From Gammaproteobacteria bacterium (GTDB taxonomy: Bacteria > Pseudomonadota > Gammaproteobacteria > Steroidobacterales > Rariloculaceae), in contig JAJDVG010000002.1 of assembly GCA_022826245.1 (NCBI GenBank), positions 79,084 to 143,083 on the forward strand: 64,000 nt of DNA, read 5' to 3'. Under the pieces are notes generated by a model. That model made no database searches and was not told where the DNA came from. It worked only from the letters and a program-made list of their open reading frames with translations. Shown piece by piece: positions 44,298 through 53,440 of this stretch. Position numbers and translations under genes: made by a program. Each line of letters begins with the position of its first letter. The stretch's first letter is position 1.

Positions 44298-46223
44298 TCA
44301 GTCCGGCAACGCGAGTGCAACGAGTTCCGCGGGACCCGTCCTGCCGACCGTCAATACGATGTACTGGCGCCCGTCAACCATGTAGGTCATCGGCCTGCCG
44401 CTCACGGCGCCGGGCAGTTCGATCTCCGCAAGTATTTCCCCGGTCGCCTTGTCGTGCGCCCGCAGGACCGGATCGCCGCCGTAGCCCTCTCCGGCGATGA
44501 GCAGCGTCTTCGTGACGAGCAGCATGGCGCGCGAGAACTTGCCCGTGCGCGGAATCTCGATGCCGGACAGCGCCGGATTGCTGGCGACATCGTCGGGCGT
44601 GTCGCCGTTGGCGACCATCCAGACGTGCTCGCCCGTGTTCATGTCGATCGCCGTGATCCGTCCCCATGGCGGCTTGACGATCGGCAGACCCATCGGGTCG
44701 GGCACGGGGCCGCTCGCGAACACGTAGCGGATGTTCGTGAAGTCCGGATCCGGCCTGAGCGCGAACACGGCAGGGTTCGTCTGCGAGCCGACGTAGAGAA
44801 AGCCCGTCTCCGGATCCGCGGCGCCGCCCTCCCAGTTCGCACCGCCGCCGTAGTGCGGCAGGATCAGCGTCCCGCGCGTCCCGTCTTCGGCCTCCAGCAG
44901 CGACGGCGGCGTGTACAGGGGGCCGATCCTGAGATCGTGCAAGGACTCGAGCGCCGCGGCCCGGATTTCGGGCGTGAAATCGATGAGGTCGTCCTCGCTG
45001 AAGCCCTGCCGGTCGAATGCCGCGGGCCGCGTCGGGAACGGCTGGGTCGGCGAGGTCCACTCGCCCGGCACGTCGGATTCCGTGACGGGACGCTCCTCCA
45101 GCGGCCATAGCGGCTCCCCCGTCTCGCGGTCGAAGGCATAGGCGAAGGCCTGCTTCGTGAGCTGTACGACGGCTTTGACGGGACGGCCGTCCACGGTCAC
45201 ATCGAGCAGGATCGGGGCCGTCGGATTATCGTAGTCCCAGATGTCGTGGTGAATGAGCTGCTGATGCCAGATGCGTTCGCCCGTGCGTACGTCGAGCGCG
45301 ACGAGACTGTTGCCGAACAGGTTCGCGCCGGGACGCTCGCCGCCGTACATGTCGCTCGTCGGCATCTCGACGGGCAGATAGACGATGCCGAGTTCGGGAT
45401 CGCCCGAGATCGGACCCCAGACTCCGGCGTTGCCCGTGTAGAGCGCCGAATCGTCGAGCCAGGTGTCGTAGCCGAACTCGCCGGGCTCCGGGATCGTGCG
45501 GAACGTCCACAACAGCTCCCCGCTGCGCGCGTCGAACCCGCGTATGTCGCCCTTGGTCTGTTCCTTCGAGTTCGGCCTGGCGCCGACGCCATGCGCCGGG
45601 CCGACGATCACGACGTCGCCGAGCACGAGCGGCGGCGAAGTGGATGTGATCTCGATGTTGTCGGCCGGGCCGCGCAGCCATTGCATCATGTCGACGCTGC
45701 CCGCTTCGCCGAATTCCCGTTTCGGCAACCCCGTGTCCGCGTCGAGCGCGACGAGGAAAAACCCCGGAGTCGCCGTGAAGATGCGTTCGTCGCCCTCCCC
45801 GTCCGTCCAGAAAGCAACGCCGCGTCCGGACATCTTCCGCGGCGAGTCGTCGAACCTCTGGCCTTCGTCGGGTCGCCATATCCACAGTGTCTCGCCGCTC
45901 GCAGCGTCAATCGCGACGACGTTGCGCGTGATCCCGGCCGTGGCGTAGAGCACGCCATCGATCATGAGCGGGGTCGTCTCGTTCTTGATTTCCGGCCTGG
46001 GTCCGAAGTTGCCCGCATACCAGCGCCATTCGATGCGCAGCTCGCCGACGTTACCTGCGTCGATCTGCTCGAGCGGAGAATAGAACTGCGACATCTCGCT
46101 GCCGCCGTACACGCGCCACTCGGCCATGGCTGCCGCGGTATCGGTCTGGGCAATGGATACCTGGTTTGCGACAACCAGCGCGCCGATCAGCAGCGAATGT
46201 TGGATTGTCCTCATCGACAACAT
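44298..46223 (-). CDS. PQQ-dependent quinoprotein dehydrogenase (periplasmic)
   Basis: A protein of 641 residues with an eight-bladed propeller pattern. The signal peptide ends at QVSIAQ. Typical blocks: LEQIDAGNVGELRIEWRW, PLMIDGVLYATAGITRNVVA, ASGETLWIWRPDEG, DVVIVGPAHGVGARP, WTFRTIPEPGEFGYDTW, TGERIWHQQLIHHDIWDYDN and GGANWEGGAADPETGFLYVG. It ends SGRPMTYMVDGRQYIVLTVG. It oxidises alcohols or sugars with electrons to the chain, and no heme domain is present. ATG at 46223 is used; 46214 is equally possible. It follows a companion gene and DUF6152 copy 6 on the same strand. Confidence 0.88.
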   Translation of the reverse strand: MLSMRTIQHSLLIGALVVANQVSIAQTDTAAAMAEWRVYGGSEMSQFYSPLEQIDAGNVGELRIEWRWYAGNFGPRPEIKNETTPLMIDGVLYATAGITRNVVAIDAASGETLWIWRPDEGQRFDDSPRKMSGRGVAFWTDGEGDERIFTATPGFFLVALDADTGLPKREFGEAGSVDMMQWLRGPADNIEITSTSPPLVLGDVVIVGPAHGVGARPNSKEQTKGDIRGFDARSGELLWTFRTIPEPGEFGYDTWLDDSALYTGNAGVWGPISGDPELGIVYLPVEMPTSDMYGGERPGANLFGNSLVALDVRTGERIWHQQLIHHDIWDYDNPTAPILLDVTVDGRPVKAVVQLTKQAFAYAFDRETGEPLWPLEERPVTESDVPGEWTSPTQPFPTRPAAFDRQGFSEDDLIDFTPEIRAAALESLHDLRIGPLYTPPSLLEAEDGTRGTLILPHYGGGANWEGGAADPETGFLYVGSQTNPAVFALRPDPDFTNIRYVFASGPVPDPMGLPIVKPPWGRITAIDMNTGEHVWMVANGDTPDDVASNPALSGIEIPRTGKFSRAMLLVTKTLLIAGEGYGGDPVLRAHDKATGEILAEIELPGAVSGRPMTYMVDGRQYIVLTVGRTGPAELVALALPD

Positions 46224-46284
46224 ACCCTGATTCGTGCGGAACACAGCTTCTTGCCAAAGCCGGTTCGCGGCGCGCCCGACGACA

Positions 46285-47349
46285 TCAGTCCACTCGCACA
46301 AACGGCCAGGCGCCGGAAACGTGCACCTCGGCAACTTCCGTCGCCATTCCGTTTTCATCGCCCGAGAAGACGAAGCCGAGACCGCAAATGCACTCGAAGG
46401 CGGTGTCGGACAGTGCAACGAGCGGCAGTTTCTCGGACTCGATGTTCGCGTTCAGCCGGTAGGGCGGCGTTCTGAGCAGGTACAGATCGCCGTTTTCCAC
46501 GGTGACCTCAACCGTGATCAGGTTGCCCAGCCAGATGCCTTCGTAGGTACCCACGTATCTCGCCAGGACTTCCGGCGCAACCTCCACCACCTGGGCTTCG
46601 GCCTGCGAGATGTCGCCGCTCCAGTGGCTTCGGCCCTCGGAGGACTCGTCGCAGACGGACTCGAGCATTTCGTCGTCGGCCCGCAAGCGCCACTCGAGCG
46701 ACACCTGCAGCGGAGTATCGAACGTATCGGGATCTTCGTACGTCGCGTCGACCTCGATGAGTCCGAAGTTCACCCGACGGTAACGCTCGGTGACACGCAG
46801 GCGCTCCGAATGGGGCAAACCCCGGGCATGCAGCCAGGTTCTGTCGTTGTAGCCGTTGCTCTCGACCACGAGCGAATCGCCGTCCCAGCGGCCTACGGAG
46901 TATCCCGTCCAGGTCGGCAGCGGGTCGGATTCCAGTTCGCGCCCGTCAGTGAATATCTGCCGGTAGGTCAGATCGTCGTAGAGGACGGCGATCACGGCCG
47001 GGCTCTGAATGATCCTGCGAGTGACCATCGATTGGCCCAGGGCGCCCGGCCCCATCGGCAGACACTGGAAACGTGGGTCGTCCAGAAAGAAACCCGCTTC
47101 GTGTTCCGCCATGACCGTTCGCGCCCAGTCATGTACCCGACTCGGATCGAGCAGACTCCCCGTCACGTTCCGGACCGACCACAGGCCCGACAGGTCCGGC
47201 CGGCCATCGGCCGTGCGCGGCGCCGGCGCCGACAGATCGGGCGCGCCGTCGGCAGTGCGCGGAATGTCCGGGGTGCGGAAATCGAGCCACTGAGCCTGTA
47301 CCGGTGTGATTGCCAGCAGCAGGGCCAGGGTCGCAAGTCGCCATTTCAC
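46285..47349 (-). CDS. Companion protein (family I) with extra C-terminal domain
   Basis: A protein of 354 residues from a GTG at 47349 (GAGG upstream). The signal peptide ends at PVQAQ (20). RTADGAPDLS and RTADGRPDLSGLW (45-57) repeat each other. The first Cys is in FQCLPMGPG (95-103), the core is GYSVGRWDGDSLVVESNGY (149-167) and the second Cys is in ESVCDESSEG. About 100 further residues follow: VAPEVLARYVGTYEGIWL, VEVTVENGDLYLLRTPP, FVFSGDENGMATEVAE. These resemble the DUF3471 domain behind some beta-lactamase-like enzymes. It is 61 bases upstream of the quinoprotein gene. Confidence 0.78.
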   Translation of the reverse strand: MKWRLATLALLLAITPVQAQWLDFRTPDIPRTADGAPDLSAPAPRTADGRPDLSGLWSVRNVTGSLLDPSRVHDWARTVMAEHEAGFFLDDPRFQCLPMGPGALGQSMVTRRIIQSPAVIAVLYDDLTYRQIFTDGRELESDPLPTWTGYSVGRWDGDSLVVESNGYNDRTWLHARGLPHSERLRVTERYRRVNFGLIEVDATYEDPDTFDTPLQVSLEWRLRADDEMLESVCDESSEGRSHWSGDISQAEAQVVEVAPEVLARYVGTYEGIWLGNLITVEVTVENGDLYLLRTPPYRLNANIESEKLPLVALSDTAFECICGLGFVFSGDENGMATEVAEVHVSGAWPFVRVD

Positions 47350-47449
47350 GGTTTTACGCCTCGTGTACGAATCCGGGGGTAACGGGTTTCAAGCAGCGGT
47401 AGCCTGCGCCATCGGAACAGGCTTGTCGGATTGATCGTGCCCGAGCCGT

Positions 47450-47845
47450 TCATCGACGATCGCCTGCAACCGCTTCCCAAAGCGTCTCTCCGGTGCTGGT
47501 GCTGATGACCGTCGACGCGTTCGCGGTAGTGCTTCCGTCCCGGGCGCCGAAGCCCGTCACCGTGACGACGTCGCCCGGCTGCACCGTGTCGCGCGTCCAG
47601 CCGCGGCGGTAGAGCGTGTTGATCCCGAGCATTTCGATGGCCCAGTTGTTCACCGCGCCATCGTCGCCCTCGACATCGATGTAGAACCACGCGTGGGGGT
47701 TCGTCCATTCGACCTGCGTAACCGTACCCGTCACCTCGATCGGCTGATTCACGTCGAATTCGGCAGTGAACGAATGGTGGGACAGGGTCGGTACGGCTGC
47801 CAGCAGGCAGACCGCACCCATCGGAAGTGAAATTGACGTTTTCAT
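47450..47845 (-). CDS. DUF6152 family exported protein (copy 6)
   Basis: A protein of 131 residues from the ATG at 47845. The signal peptide ends at PTLSHHS. It has HHSFTAEFDVNQPIEVTGTV, WTNPHAWFYIDVEGDDG, INTLYRRGWTRDTVQPGD and GFGARDGSTTANASTV. It heads a minus-strand row of DUF6152, companion and quinoprotein genes (47845 to 44298) with gaps of 100 and 61 bases, a likely operon. Confidence 0.88.
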   Translation of the reverse strand: MKTSISLPMGAVCLLAAVPTLSHHSFTAEFDVNQPIEVTGTVTQVEWTNPHAWFYIDVEGDDGAVNNWAIEMLGINTLYRRGWTRDTVQPGDVVTVTGFGARDGSTTANASTVISTSTGETLWEAVAGDRR

Positions 47846-47896
47846 TGTCGGTTCGCTCAATCGAATGGATCAGACTGTCAGACAATAGCGCATAGC

Positions 47897-48280
47897 CTAC
47901 ATCATGGTCACGATCAATCCGATCAGGCTGCCGAGGATGAGGACGACGTTGGCGATGAACGAAATCATCATTCCGGGACCGCGCTGTTCCGCCGCGCCGA
48001 TGTAACCCCGCGCGTAAACTATCCGGCCGACGAGGTAGACGAGGCCGAGAATGGCGGCCCAGAGCGGATCGACCACCGTGCCAAAGATCCACACGGCCGG
48101 CACGAAAACGATGAGGCTCTCGAGCGTGTTCTGGTGGGTCCTGAACGTGCGCTCGAATTCCTCGGGCCCGGTAATGGCCGGCGCCTTGACCCCGTGCGCG
48201 GCGCGTGCCCGGCCGACCAGCATACCGAGCCCGTTGTAAAGGATCAGCGCGAGCAGAATGACGATGTAAACCAGTTCCAT
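47897..48280 (-). CDS. MAPEG family membrane protein
   Basis: A protein of 127 residues; the ATG at 48280 follows GGAG. It has four hydrophobic helices. AITGPEEFERTFRTHQNTLE contains the ER-x-x-R-x-x-x-N type segment of the MAPEG signature (glutathione-contacting in eukaryotic homologues), followed by PAVWIFG and LGLVYLVGRIVYARGYIG. It may conjugate or reduce hydrophobic electrophiles, though many bacterial members have no proven activity. It lies 52 bases before DUF6152 copy 6 on the same strand. Confidence 0.9.
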   Translation of the reverse strand: MELVYIVILLALILYNGLGMLVGRARAAHGVKAPAITGPEEFERTFRTHQNTLESLIVFVPAVWIFGTVVDPLWAAILGLVYLVGRIVYARGYIGAAEQRGPGMMISFIANVVLILGSLIGLIVTMM

Positions 48281-48339
48281 GAATTTCTCCCTTGTTCTCC
48301 GAATTGCGCCGGGATGCCGCGTAGCGTAGCCCGGATGGG

Positions 48340-49731
48340 TCAGGATTCGCGTTCTTCCGGCATCAACACGAATTCGGGATACGCTTCGATCCCGAGTTCT
48401 CCCGCGTCCTGACCCAGTTCCTCGACGATCGGCGAAATGCGCGCACCGATGGTCTTGTCGATGATCCACCAGACCGCGAAGGAGACGCCGAAAACGAATA
48501 TCCCGATGGAAACGATGCCTGCAAGCTGCACAAGCAGATTGCCGCCGGCCGCGATGCACACCGCCAGCGTTCCCCAGATGCCGGCAAACAGGTGAGCCGG
48601 AACGGCTCCGACGACATCGTCCACCCTGATGATCTCCATGAACCGCAACCCCGCAACGCAAATCATGCCGCCGATGGCCCCGATGACGATGGCCCAGTAG
48701 TGGTCGACGATGTCCGGACCCGCCGTGATGGCAACGAGCCCTGCAATGGCGCCATTGAGTCCGGCGAAGAGGTCGATGCGTCCGAGAATGGGGCGTGACA
48801 CGCTGATTGCGGCCAGCACGCCTGCGGCGGCGGCGAGATTGGTGTTGGCCAGGATGTTGCTGACCGCCACCGCGTCGGCGGCGCCGCCAAGCGCGAGCTG
48901 AGACCCGCCGTTGAAGCCGAACCAGCCGAGCCAGAGTATGAACACGCCCAGCGTTACCGCGGGCACGTTCGAAGGCGGCGTCGGTTTGACCGTTCCGTCG
49001 TCACGGAACTTGCCGAGCCTGGGGCCGACCACGATGGCGCCCGCCAGTGCCGCCCAGCCGCCGGTCGAGTGCACGATCGTCGACCCTGCGAAGTCCTGGA
49101 ATCCGAGCGCGTTCAGCCATCCGCCGCCCCAGGTCCACGCGCCAATCGTCGGGTAGACCAACGCCGTCAGCACGGCAACGAAAGCGAAGAACGACCACAG
49201 CTTCACCCGCTCGGCTAGCGCGCCGGATACGATCGAAGCGGTCGTCGCGACGAAGACCATCTGGAAGAACCAGTCCGACATCGTCGAATAGCCGTTGGCG
49301 ACAACGGCATCGATGGCTCCCTCGTCGCCCTGCAGGAGTGCGATCTCGTCGGGCGTGGCGCCGTAAAGAAACGTCAGCGAACCGATAAACCCGCCTTCGG
49401 CGACGTCGACGTACATGAGGTTGTAGCCGAGCAGAAAGAAGGCCAGCCCGGCGATCGAATAAAGACCGATATTCTTCAGACAGATGACCGAGGCGTTCTT
49501 GGTGCGCACGGAGCCGGACTCGAGCATGGTGAAGCCCGCGCACATCCACATGATCAGCGCGCCCCAGACCAGGAACGAGAACGTGTTCAGGACGTACTGC
49601 GTCTCGCTGTCGATCTGCGCGTTTGCGACCGACGGAAATACCAGGGTCGCCAGCAACGCGAGAAACGCACCCGAAGTGCTGAAACGGAAGCCGCCCACGG
49701 CGGGCGCAAGCGCGCATCGATTGAGGTTCAT
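48340..49731 (-). CDS. amt: Ammonium transporter
   Basis: A protein of 463 residues. The ATG at 49731 gives a cleavable signal (ending SVANAQ) as in AmtB; an AAGGA lies upstream. Eleven helices follow. Signature stretches: GAWTWGGGWLNALGFQDFAG, STIVHSTGGWAALAGAIVVG, WLGWFGFNGGSQLA and NTNLAAAAGVLAA, with the pore His in VHSTGG and PAHLFAGIWGTLAV. The conserved tail region that contacts PII is short. No glnK is adjacent; the P-II-like gene at 60671 belongs to another operon and lacks the usual T-loop. Confidence 0.95.
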   Translation of the reverse strand: MNLNRCALAPAVGGFRFSTSGAFLALLATLVFPSVANAQIDSETQYVLNTFSFLVWGALIMWMCAGFTMLESGSVRTKNASVICLKNIGLYSIAGLAFFLLGYNLMYVDVAEGGFIGSLTFLYGATPDEIALLQGDEGAIDAVVANGYSTMSDWFFQMVFVATTASIVSGALAERVKLWSFFAFVAVLTALVYPTIGAWTWGGGWLNALGFQDFAGSTIVHSTGGWAALAGAIVVGPRLGKFRDDGTVKPTPPSNVPAVTLGVFILWLGWFGFNGGSQLALGGAADAVAVSNILANTNLAAAAGVLAAISVSRPILGRIDLFAGLNGAIAGLVAITAGPDIVDHYWAIVIGAIGGMICVAGLRFMEIIRVDDVVGAVPAHLFAGIWGTLAVCIAAGGNLLVQLAGIVSIGIFVFGVSFAVWWIIDKTIGARISPIVEELGQDAGELGIEAYPEFVLMPEERES

Positions 49732-49875
49732 AGGCTTTTTTTCCTTTTTTGTCAGGTCGCAGTCCGTTGATCCTCCCTCATGGAAGATTATCAGATTCTT
49801 GCGGCGCGCAGTCCCGATAGGTGAGAATTCCCGGCGCCGTTTCATCCATGGTCAGGCGGCCCCGATCCCGTTGCA

Positions 49876-52452
49876 GTGAATATCCCGGCACCGATCCGCG
49901 CTCGTTTCTCCTTGTGCCTGTGCTCGGCGGCCATGGTATCGAACGCCGCCGCGCAGCAGCTCGAGGAAGTCGTGGTTCGGGCGACGACCGGAAGTCGAAT
50001 CGCGCGCCAGGCCGATTTACCGTCGCCGCTTGCCATTTATGACACCGACGAACTGCGCGATGCCGGGCTCCGGGATATCCGCGATCTCGTCGGTGTGCTC
50101 TCCATCAATGCCGGCGCCGAGAACAATTCGGACAACCTGACGCAGAATTTCACCGTCGGCACGGCCAACGTCAACCTGCGGGGGCTCGGCGTCGCCTCGA
50201 CGCTGGTGCTGCTCAACGGCAGGCGGCAGGTACTCTCCGCGGCGCAAACCGACGACGGGTCGAGCTTCGTCGACGTTGCGGCGCTGGTTCCCATGCTGGC
50301 CGTCGAGCGCGTCGAAATCCTCAAGGACGGCGCGTCGGCCATCTACGGCTCCGAAGCCGTGGCGGGCGTTGCGAACTTCATCACCCGACAAGGCTTCAAC
50401 GGCGCTGAGTTCCAGGCTGAATTCCGCACGCGCGCCGGCAACGGCTCGCAGCGCGACATCACCCTGGACGGCGTTGTCGGCGGAGAAGTCGGCGACACGA
50501 CCTACCTGGTGGCCGCAAGCCACCTCGACCGCACGAGCCTGCTGCTCGGCGAGGTCGACTGGCTGCGCCCGTCCACGAGCGGATTCGGCAATCCCGCCAG
50601 TTTCAACGTACCGTCGCTTGGCCGCACTGTGGCGGACCCGGGATGCGAGCGCTACGACGGCCTGCTCCAGGAACTCGCGGGCGGCGGCACAATTTGCCGG
50701 TTCGACTACGGTCCGCAGATCACCGCCGTTCCGACCGAACAGCGCAGCCAGGCCTGGGGCCGTCTCGACCGCCGCCTGGGTGCAACAGCACGCCTGTGGG
50801 CCGAGTTCGGCTATGCCAGAAACGACATCAGCCGCGAGGTATCGCCGAGTTTTCCGGTCCTGAACACGCCCCTGGTACCGGCCGAACATCCCGGCAACCC
50901 CTACGGCGAAAACGTCTACTTTCAGGGTCGGCCGTACGGTTTCGGACATCCGCCGGAAATCAACTGGTATCAGCACGACACGGCACGCTTCGCATTGGGC
51001 GCGGAAGGCCGCCTGACCGGCAACACGAACTGGGACGTGTCGCTGGTTCGCGCGGTCAACGATGCTCTGCTGCACCCGCGCGACGTGATCGCCGCCAACT
51101 TCCAGGCGGCGCTTTCCGGTTTCGGCGGCAGCGCCTGCGACACCAGCCCGACATCGACGACGCCCGCCGTCGCCGGACGCGGCGGCTGCCTCTACTTCAA
51201 TCCGTTCAGCTCGAACTTCGAAGCGGAACCGGGCGATGTGCTGCACAACTCGTCGGAGCTGCGCGAGTTCATCATCGGCGATTACTTCGGCGACGGCGAG
51301 TCGAACCTCACGACCCTGGAAGCCAATGTCACCGGAGAACTGCCGGGATTGCGCGGCGCTTACGCGGCGGGCGCCCAGCTTCGCAAACAGTCGCTCGATT
51401 ACGTCTACGACTCGATCACTCGCCACGACGGGTTCGCGTTTCTGATCGGCAACGCCGACTTCGCGGCGCGCGACGACGTCTATGCCGCCTACGGGGAAAT
51501 CTGGCTGCCTCTGTCAGCGAGCGTCGAACTCACGGGCGCGATGCGTTACGAGGATTACGGCGGCGGAACGGGCGATACCGTCGACCCCAAGCTCACGCTG
51601 CTGGTCAGTCCGTCCGATGCCCTGTCCTTCCGCGCTTCCTTCAGCACGTCGTTCCGGGCGCCTTCGCCGTTTCAGACCAACGGTGTACAGACCAACTTCA
51701 CGAACATTCTCGACCACGACGGTTCGCGGACGTTTGCCGGTCGGCGGACAGTAGGCGATCCGGATCTGCAACCGGAAACATCCGAAGCGTTGAACGTCGG
51801 GCTCTCCTGGCGCAACGGCGCATCGCCGGTTATCGACGCGGATCTCTGGCGGTACTCGTTCGAGGATGTACTGCGCAAGGAGAACGCCCAGGCCATCGTG
51901 AACATTGACCCCTTCGATCCTCGAATCGAGCGCACCTCGGCCGGCACGATCTCGATCATCAATGTGGCCTTCATCAACGCCGACCGGATCGAGACCACCG
52001 GCATCGATCTCTCGGCTCGAACCCGCTTCGCGGCGCTGGCCGGTACGGTCAATGCCTGGGCGGAACTCACGCGCCTGCTCAGCTACGACGTTTCCCACGG
52101 CAGCGGCGAGATCGATGCGCTCGGCAAGCTCAATCGCGCCAACGTCGGCGCGCCCAACCAGAAGTTACGTGTCACCGGAGGCTTGAACTGGTCACGCGGC
52201 AGCGTAGCCGTAGACGCGCTTCTGAGGCATGTGGGCGGCTACGACGATGATGGCGGAGGCCGCATCGACAGTTTCACGACGCTCGACCTTGCCGTCGCGT
52301 GGACGCTCGGGGGGCGGACCACGCTCACGCTCGGCGCCGCCAACCTGCTCGACGAAGACCCGCCCTACGTCAATATCGCCGGCAGCTACGACCCGCGCTC
52401 CGCGGACCCGCGCGGCCGCCGGCTGTTTCTGTCAGTCGGGCTCGAGATGTAG
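49876..52452 (+). CDS. TonB-dependent outer-membrane receptor
   Basis: A protein of 858 residues from a GTG at 49876. The signal peptide ends at NAAAQQ. The plug: EEVVVRATTGSRIARQADLP, NVNLRGLGVASTLVLLNGRR, VERVEILKDGASAIYGSEAV, AGVANFITRQGF. The barrel includes SFRASFSTSFRAPSPF and ends ANLLDEDPPYV then LFLSVGLEM. It is full length. No peptidase or substrate-specific enzyme lies next to it, so its cargo is unknown; the divergent neighbour is the ammonium transporter. The start is the only one in frame that gives a signal peptide. Confidence 0.92.
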   Translation: MNIPAPIRARFSLCLCSAAMVSNAAAQQLEEVVVRATTGSRIARQADLPSPLAIYDTDELRDAGLRDIRDLVGVLSINAGAENNSDNLTQNFTVGTANVNLRGLGVASTLVLLNGRRQVLSAAQTDDGSSFVDVAALVPMLAVERVEILKDGASAIYGSEAVAGVANFITRQGFNGAEFQAEFRTRAGNGSQRDITLDGVVGGEVGDTTYLVAASHLDRTSLLLGEVDWLRPSTSGFGNPASFNVPSLGRTVADPGCERYDGLLQELAGGGTICRFDYGPQITAVPTEQRSQAWGRLDRRLGATARLWAEFGYARNDISREVSPSFPVLNTPLVPAEHPGNPYGENVYFQGRPYGFGHPPEINWYQHDTARFALGAEGRLTGNTNWDVSLVRAVNDALLHPRDVIAANFQAALSGFGGSACDTSPTSTTPAVAGRGGCLYFNPFSSNFEAEPGDVLHNSSELREFIIGDYFGDGESNLTTLEANVTGELPGLRGAYAAGAQLRKQSLDYVYDSITRHDGFAFLIGNADFAARDDVYAAYGEIWLPLSASVELTGAMRYEDYGGGTGDTVDPKLTLLVSPSDALSFRASFSTSFRAPSPFQTNGVQTNFTNILDHDGSRTFAGRRTVGDPDLQPETSEALNVGLSWRNGASPVIDADLWRYSFEDVLRKENAQAIVNIDPFDPRIERTSAGTISIINVAFINADRIETTGIDLSARTRFAALAGTVNAWAELTRLLSYDVSHGSGEIDALGKLNRANVGAPNQKLRVTGGLNWSRGSVAVDALLRHVGGYDDDGGGRIDSFTTLDLAVAWTLGGRTTLTLGAANLLDEDPPYVNIAGSYDPRSADPRGRRLFLSVGLEM

Positions 52453-52559
52453 GCGTTACACGCTTTCCGGGACTTTGCGCCGGCTTCGGTAGAAACATGC
52501 GCGCTACCAGGCGGTTTGCGGGATGCCGGTGACTGAGCGCCCGCCGTGGCGCCCCGCTG

Positions 52560-52952
52560 TCAATCGACCGCTTCGACATCCAGCAGCAACCCCCTCCTCG
52601 ATACGACCCTGACCTTCGCCCCGGCTGCAATCGACGCCCTGCTCCGCGCGCGGGCGCGCCACTGCTCGCCGCGCAATACGACGCGGCCTTCGCCATCGCT
52701 CGAGAAATCGGTCAGCGCGCGGCCGATCCGTCCGGCGTCTTCACCGGGCTCGATCGTGATTCGCGTCGGGGCGAAGCGCTCCATGAGCAATACGGTGACG
52801 AGATCGCCGACCACGATGATGATCGCAGCGACCAGCAGTGCGACGGGCTCGAAAATCCTGTCGAGACGAACCAGAACCCAGGCGGCCAGGGCGATGGAAA
52901 ACGCCGTCTCGACGCCGATGATCCACCACTTCTGTCGCCTGGTCAGTGACAC
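52560..52952 (-). CDS. NfeD-like small membrane protein
   Basis: A protein of 130 residues from a GTG at 52952. Two hydrophobic segments (about 10-30 and 35-55) precede a C-terminal OB-fold-like domain: EDAGRIGRALTDFSSDGEGR, VVLRGEQWRARARS, IAAGAKVRVVSRRGLLLDVE. This is the short NfeD form, normally beside a stomatin or protease gene, but none is adjacent. It converges with the TonB receptor gene and is followed upstream by DUF6152 copy 7. A membrane quality-control role is inferred from the family only. Confidence 0.75.
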   Translation of the reverse strand: MSLTRRQKWWIIGVETAFSIALAAWVLVRLDRIFEPVALLVAAIIIVVGDLVTVLLMERFAPTRITIEPGEDAGRIGRALTDFSSDGEGRVVLRGEQWRARARSRASIAAGAKVRVVSRRGLLLDVEAVD

Positions 52953-52980
52953 GGTCGCCGACCCGCGCGGCGCGGGACCC

Positions 52981-53388
52981 CTAGTCGGCTGCGTCGGGCA
53001 CCTGAGTGCCGCTGAAAAAGAGCGCCCGCCCGTCGGAGAAGGTAATGTCGCGGCCTACGGCGCGGTTCGATCGGTCGCGCGCCTGGTAGCCGTTGACCGT
53101 GAGTTCGGCGCCGATCGGGACCGAGTCCTGAGTGATGCCACGGCGGTAAAGCGCATTGGGGCTGCCGCCCTCGATCATCCAGACGGTCGTTTCGCCGTCG
53201 TCGCCCGTGACCTCGATATGGATCCAGCTATGCGGATTGATCATCTCCACTTTGGTCACGGTGCCGGTCAGCGACAGCGGCAGTTCGACATCGAACTCGA
53301 CCGCGAATGCGTGATGCGCCTGCACGACAGTCGAACCGGCCGACAGCAGCATCAGCCCGGCAATCGCTGCAAGTGCTTTCGACCCCAT
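52981..53388 (-). CDS. DUF6152 family exported protein (copy 7)
   Basis: A protein of 135 residues from the ATG at 53388, which has GGAG 10 bases upstream (an ATG at 53412 is weaker). The signal peptide ends at VVQAHHA. It has HHAFAVEFDVELPLSLTGTV, MINPHSWIHIEVTGDDGE, ALYRRGITQDSVPIGAEL and YQARDRSNRAVGRDI; the usual GW is GI here. It ends the minus-strand row that starts with the CHRD gene at 57949: CHRD, quinoprotein, two companions, DUF6152. Confidence 0.87.
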   Translation of the reverse strand: MGSKALAAIAGLMLLSAGSTVVQAHHAFAVEFDVELPLSLTGTVTKVEMINPHSWIHIEVTGDDGETTVWMIEGGSPNALYRRGITQDSVPIGAELTVNGYQARDRSNRAVGRDITFSDGRALFFSGTQVPDAAD

Positions 53389-53440
53389 CGTCCCGTCTCC
53401 GTTGCCCTTCATTTCCAGCGATATCGAGGCGAACTCGCCG

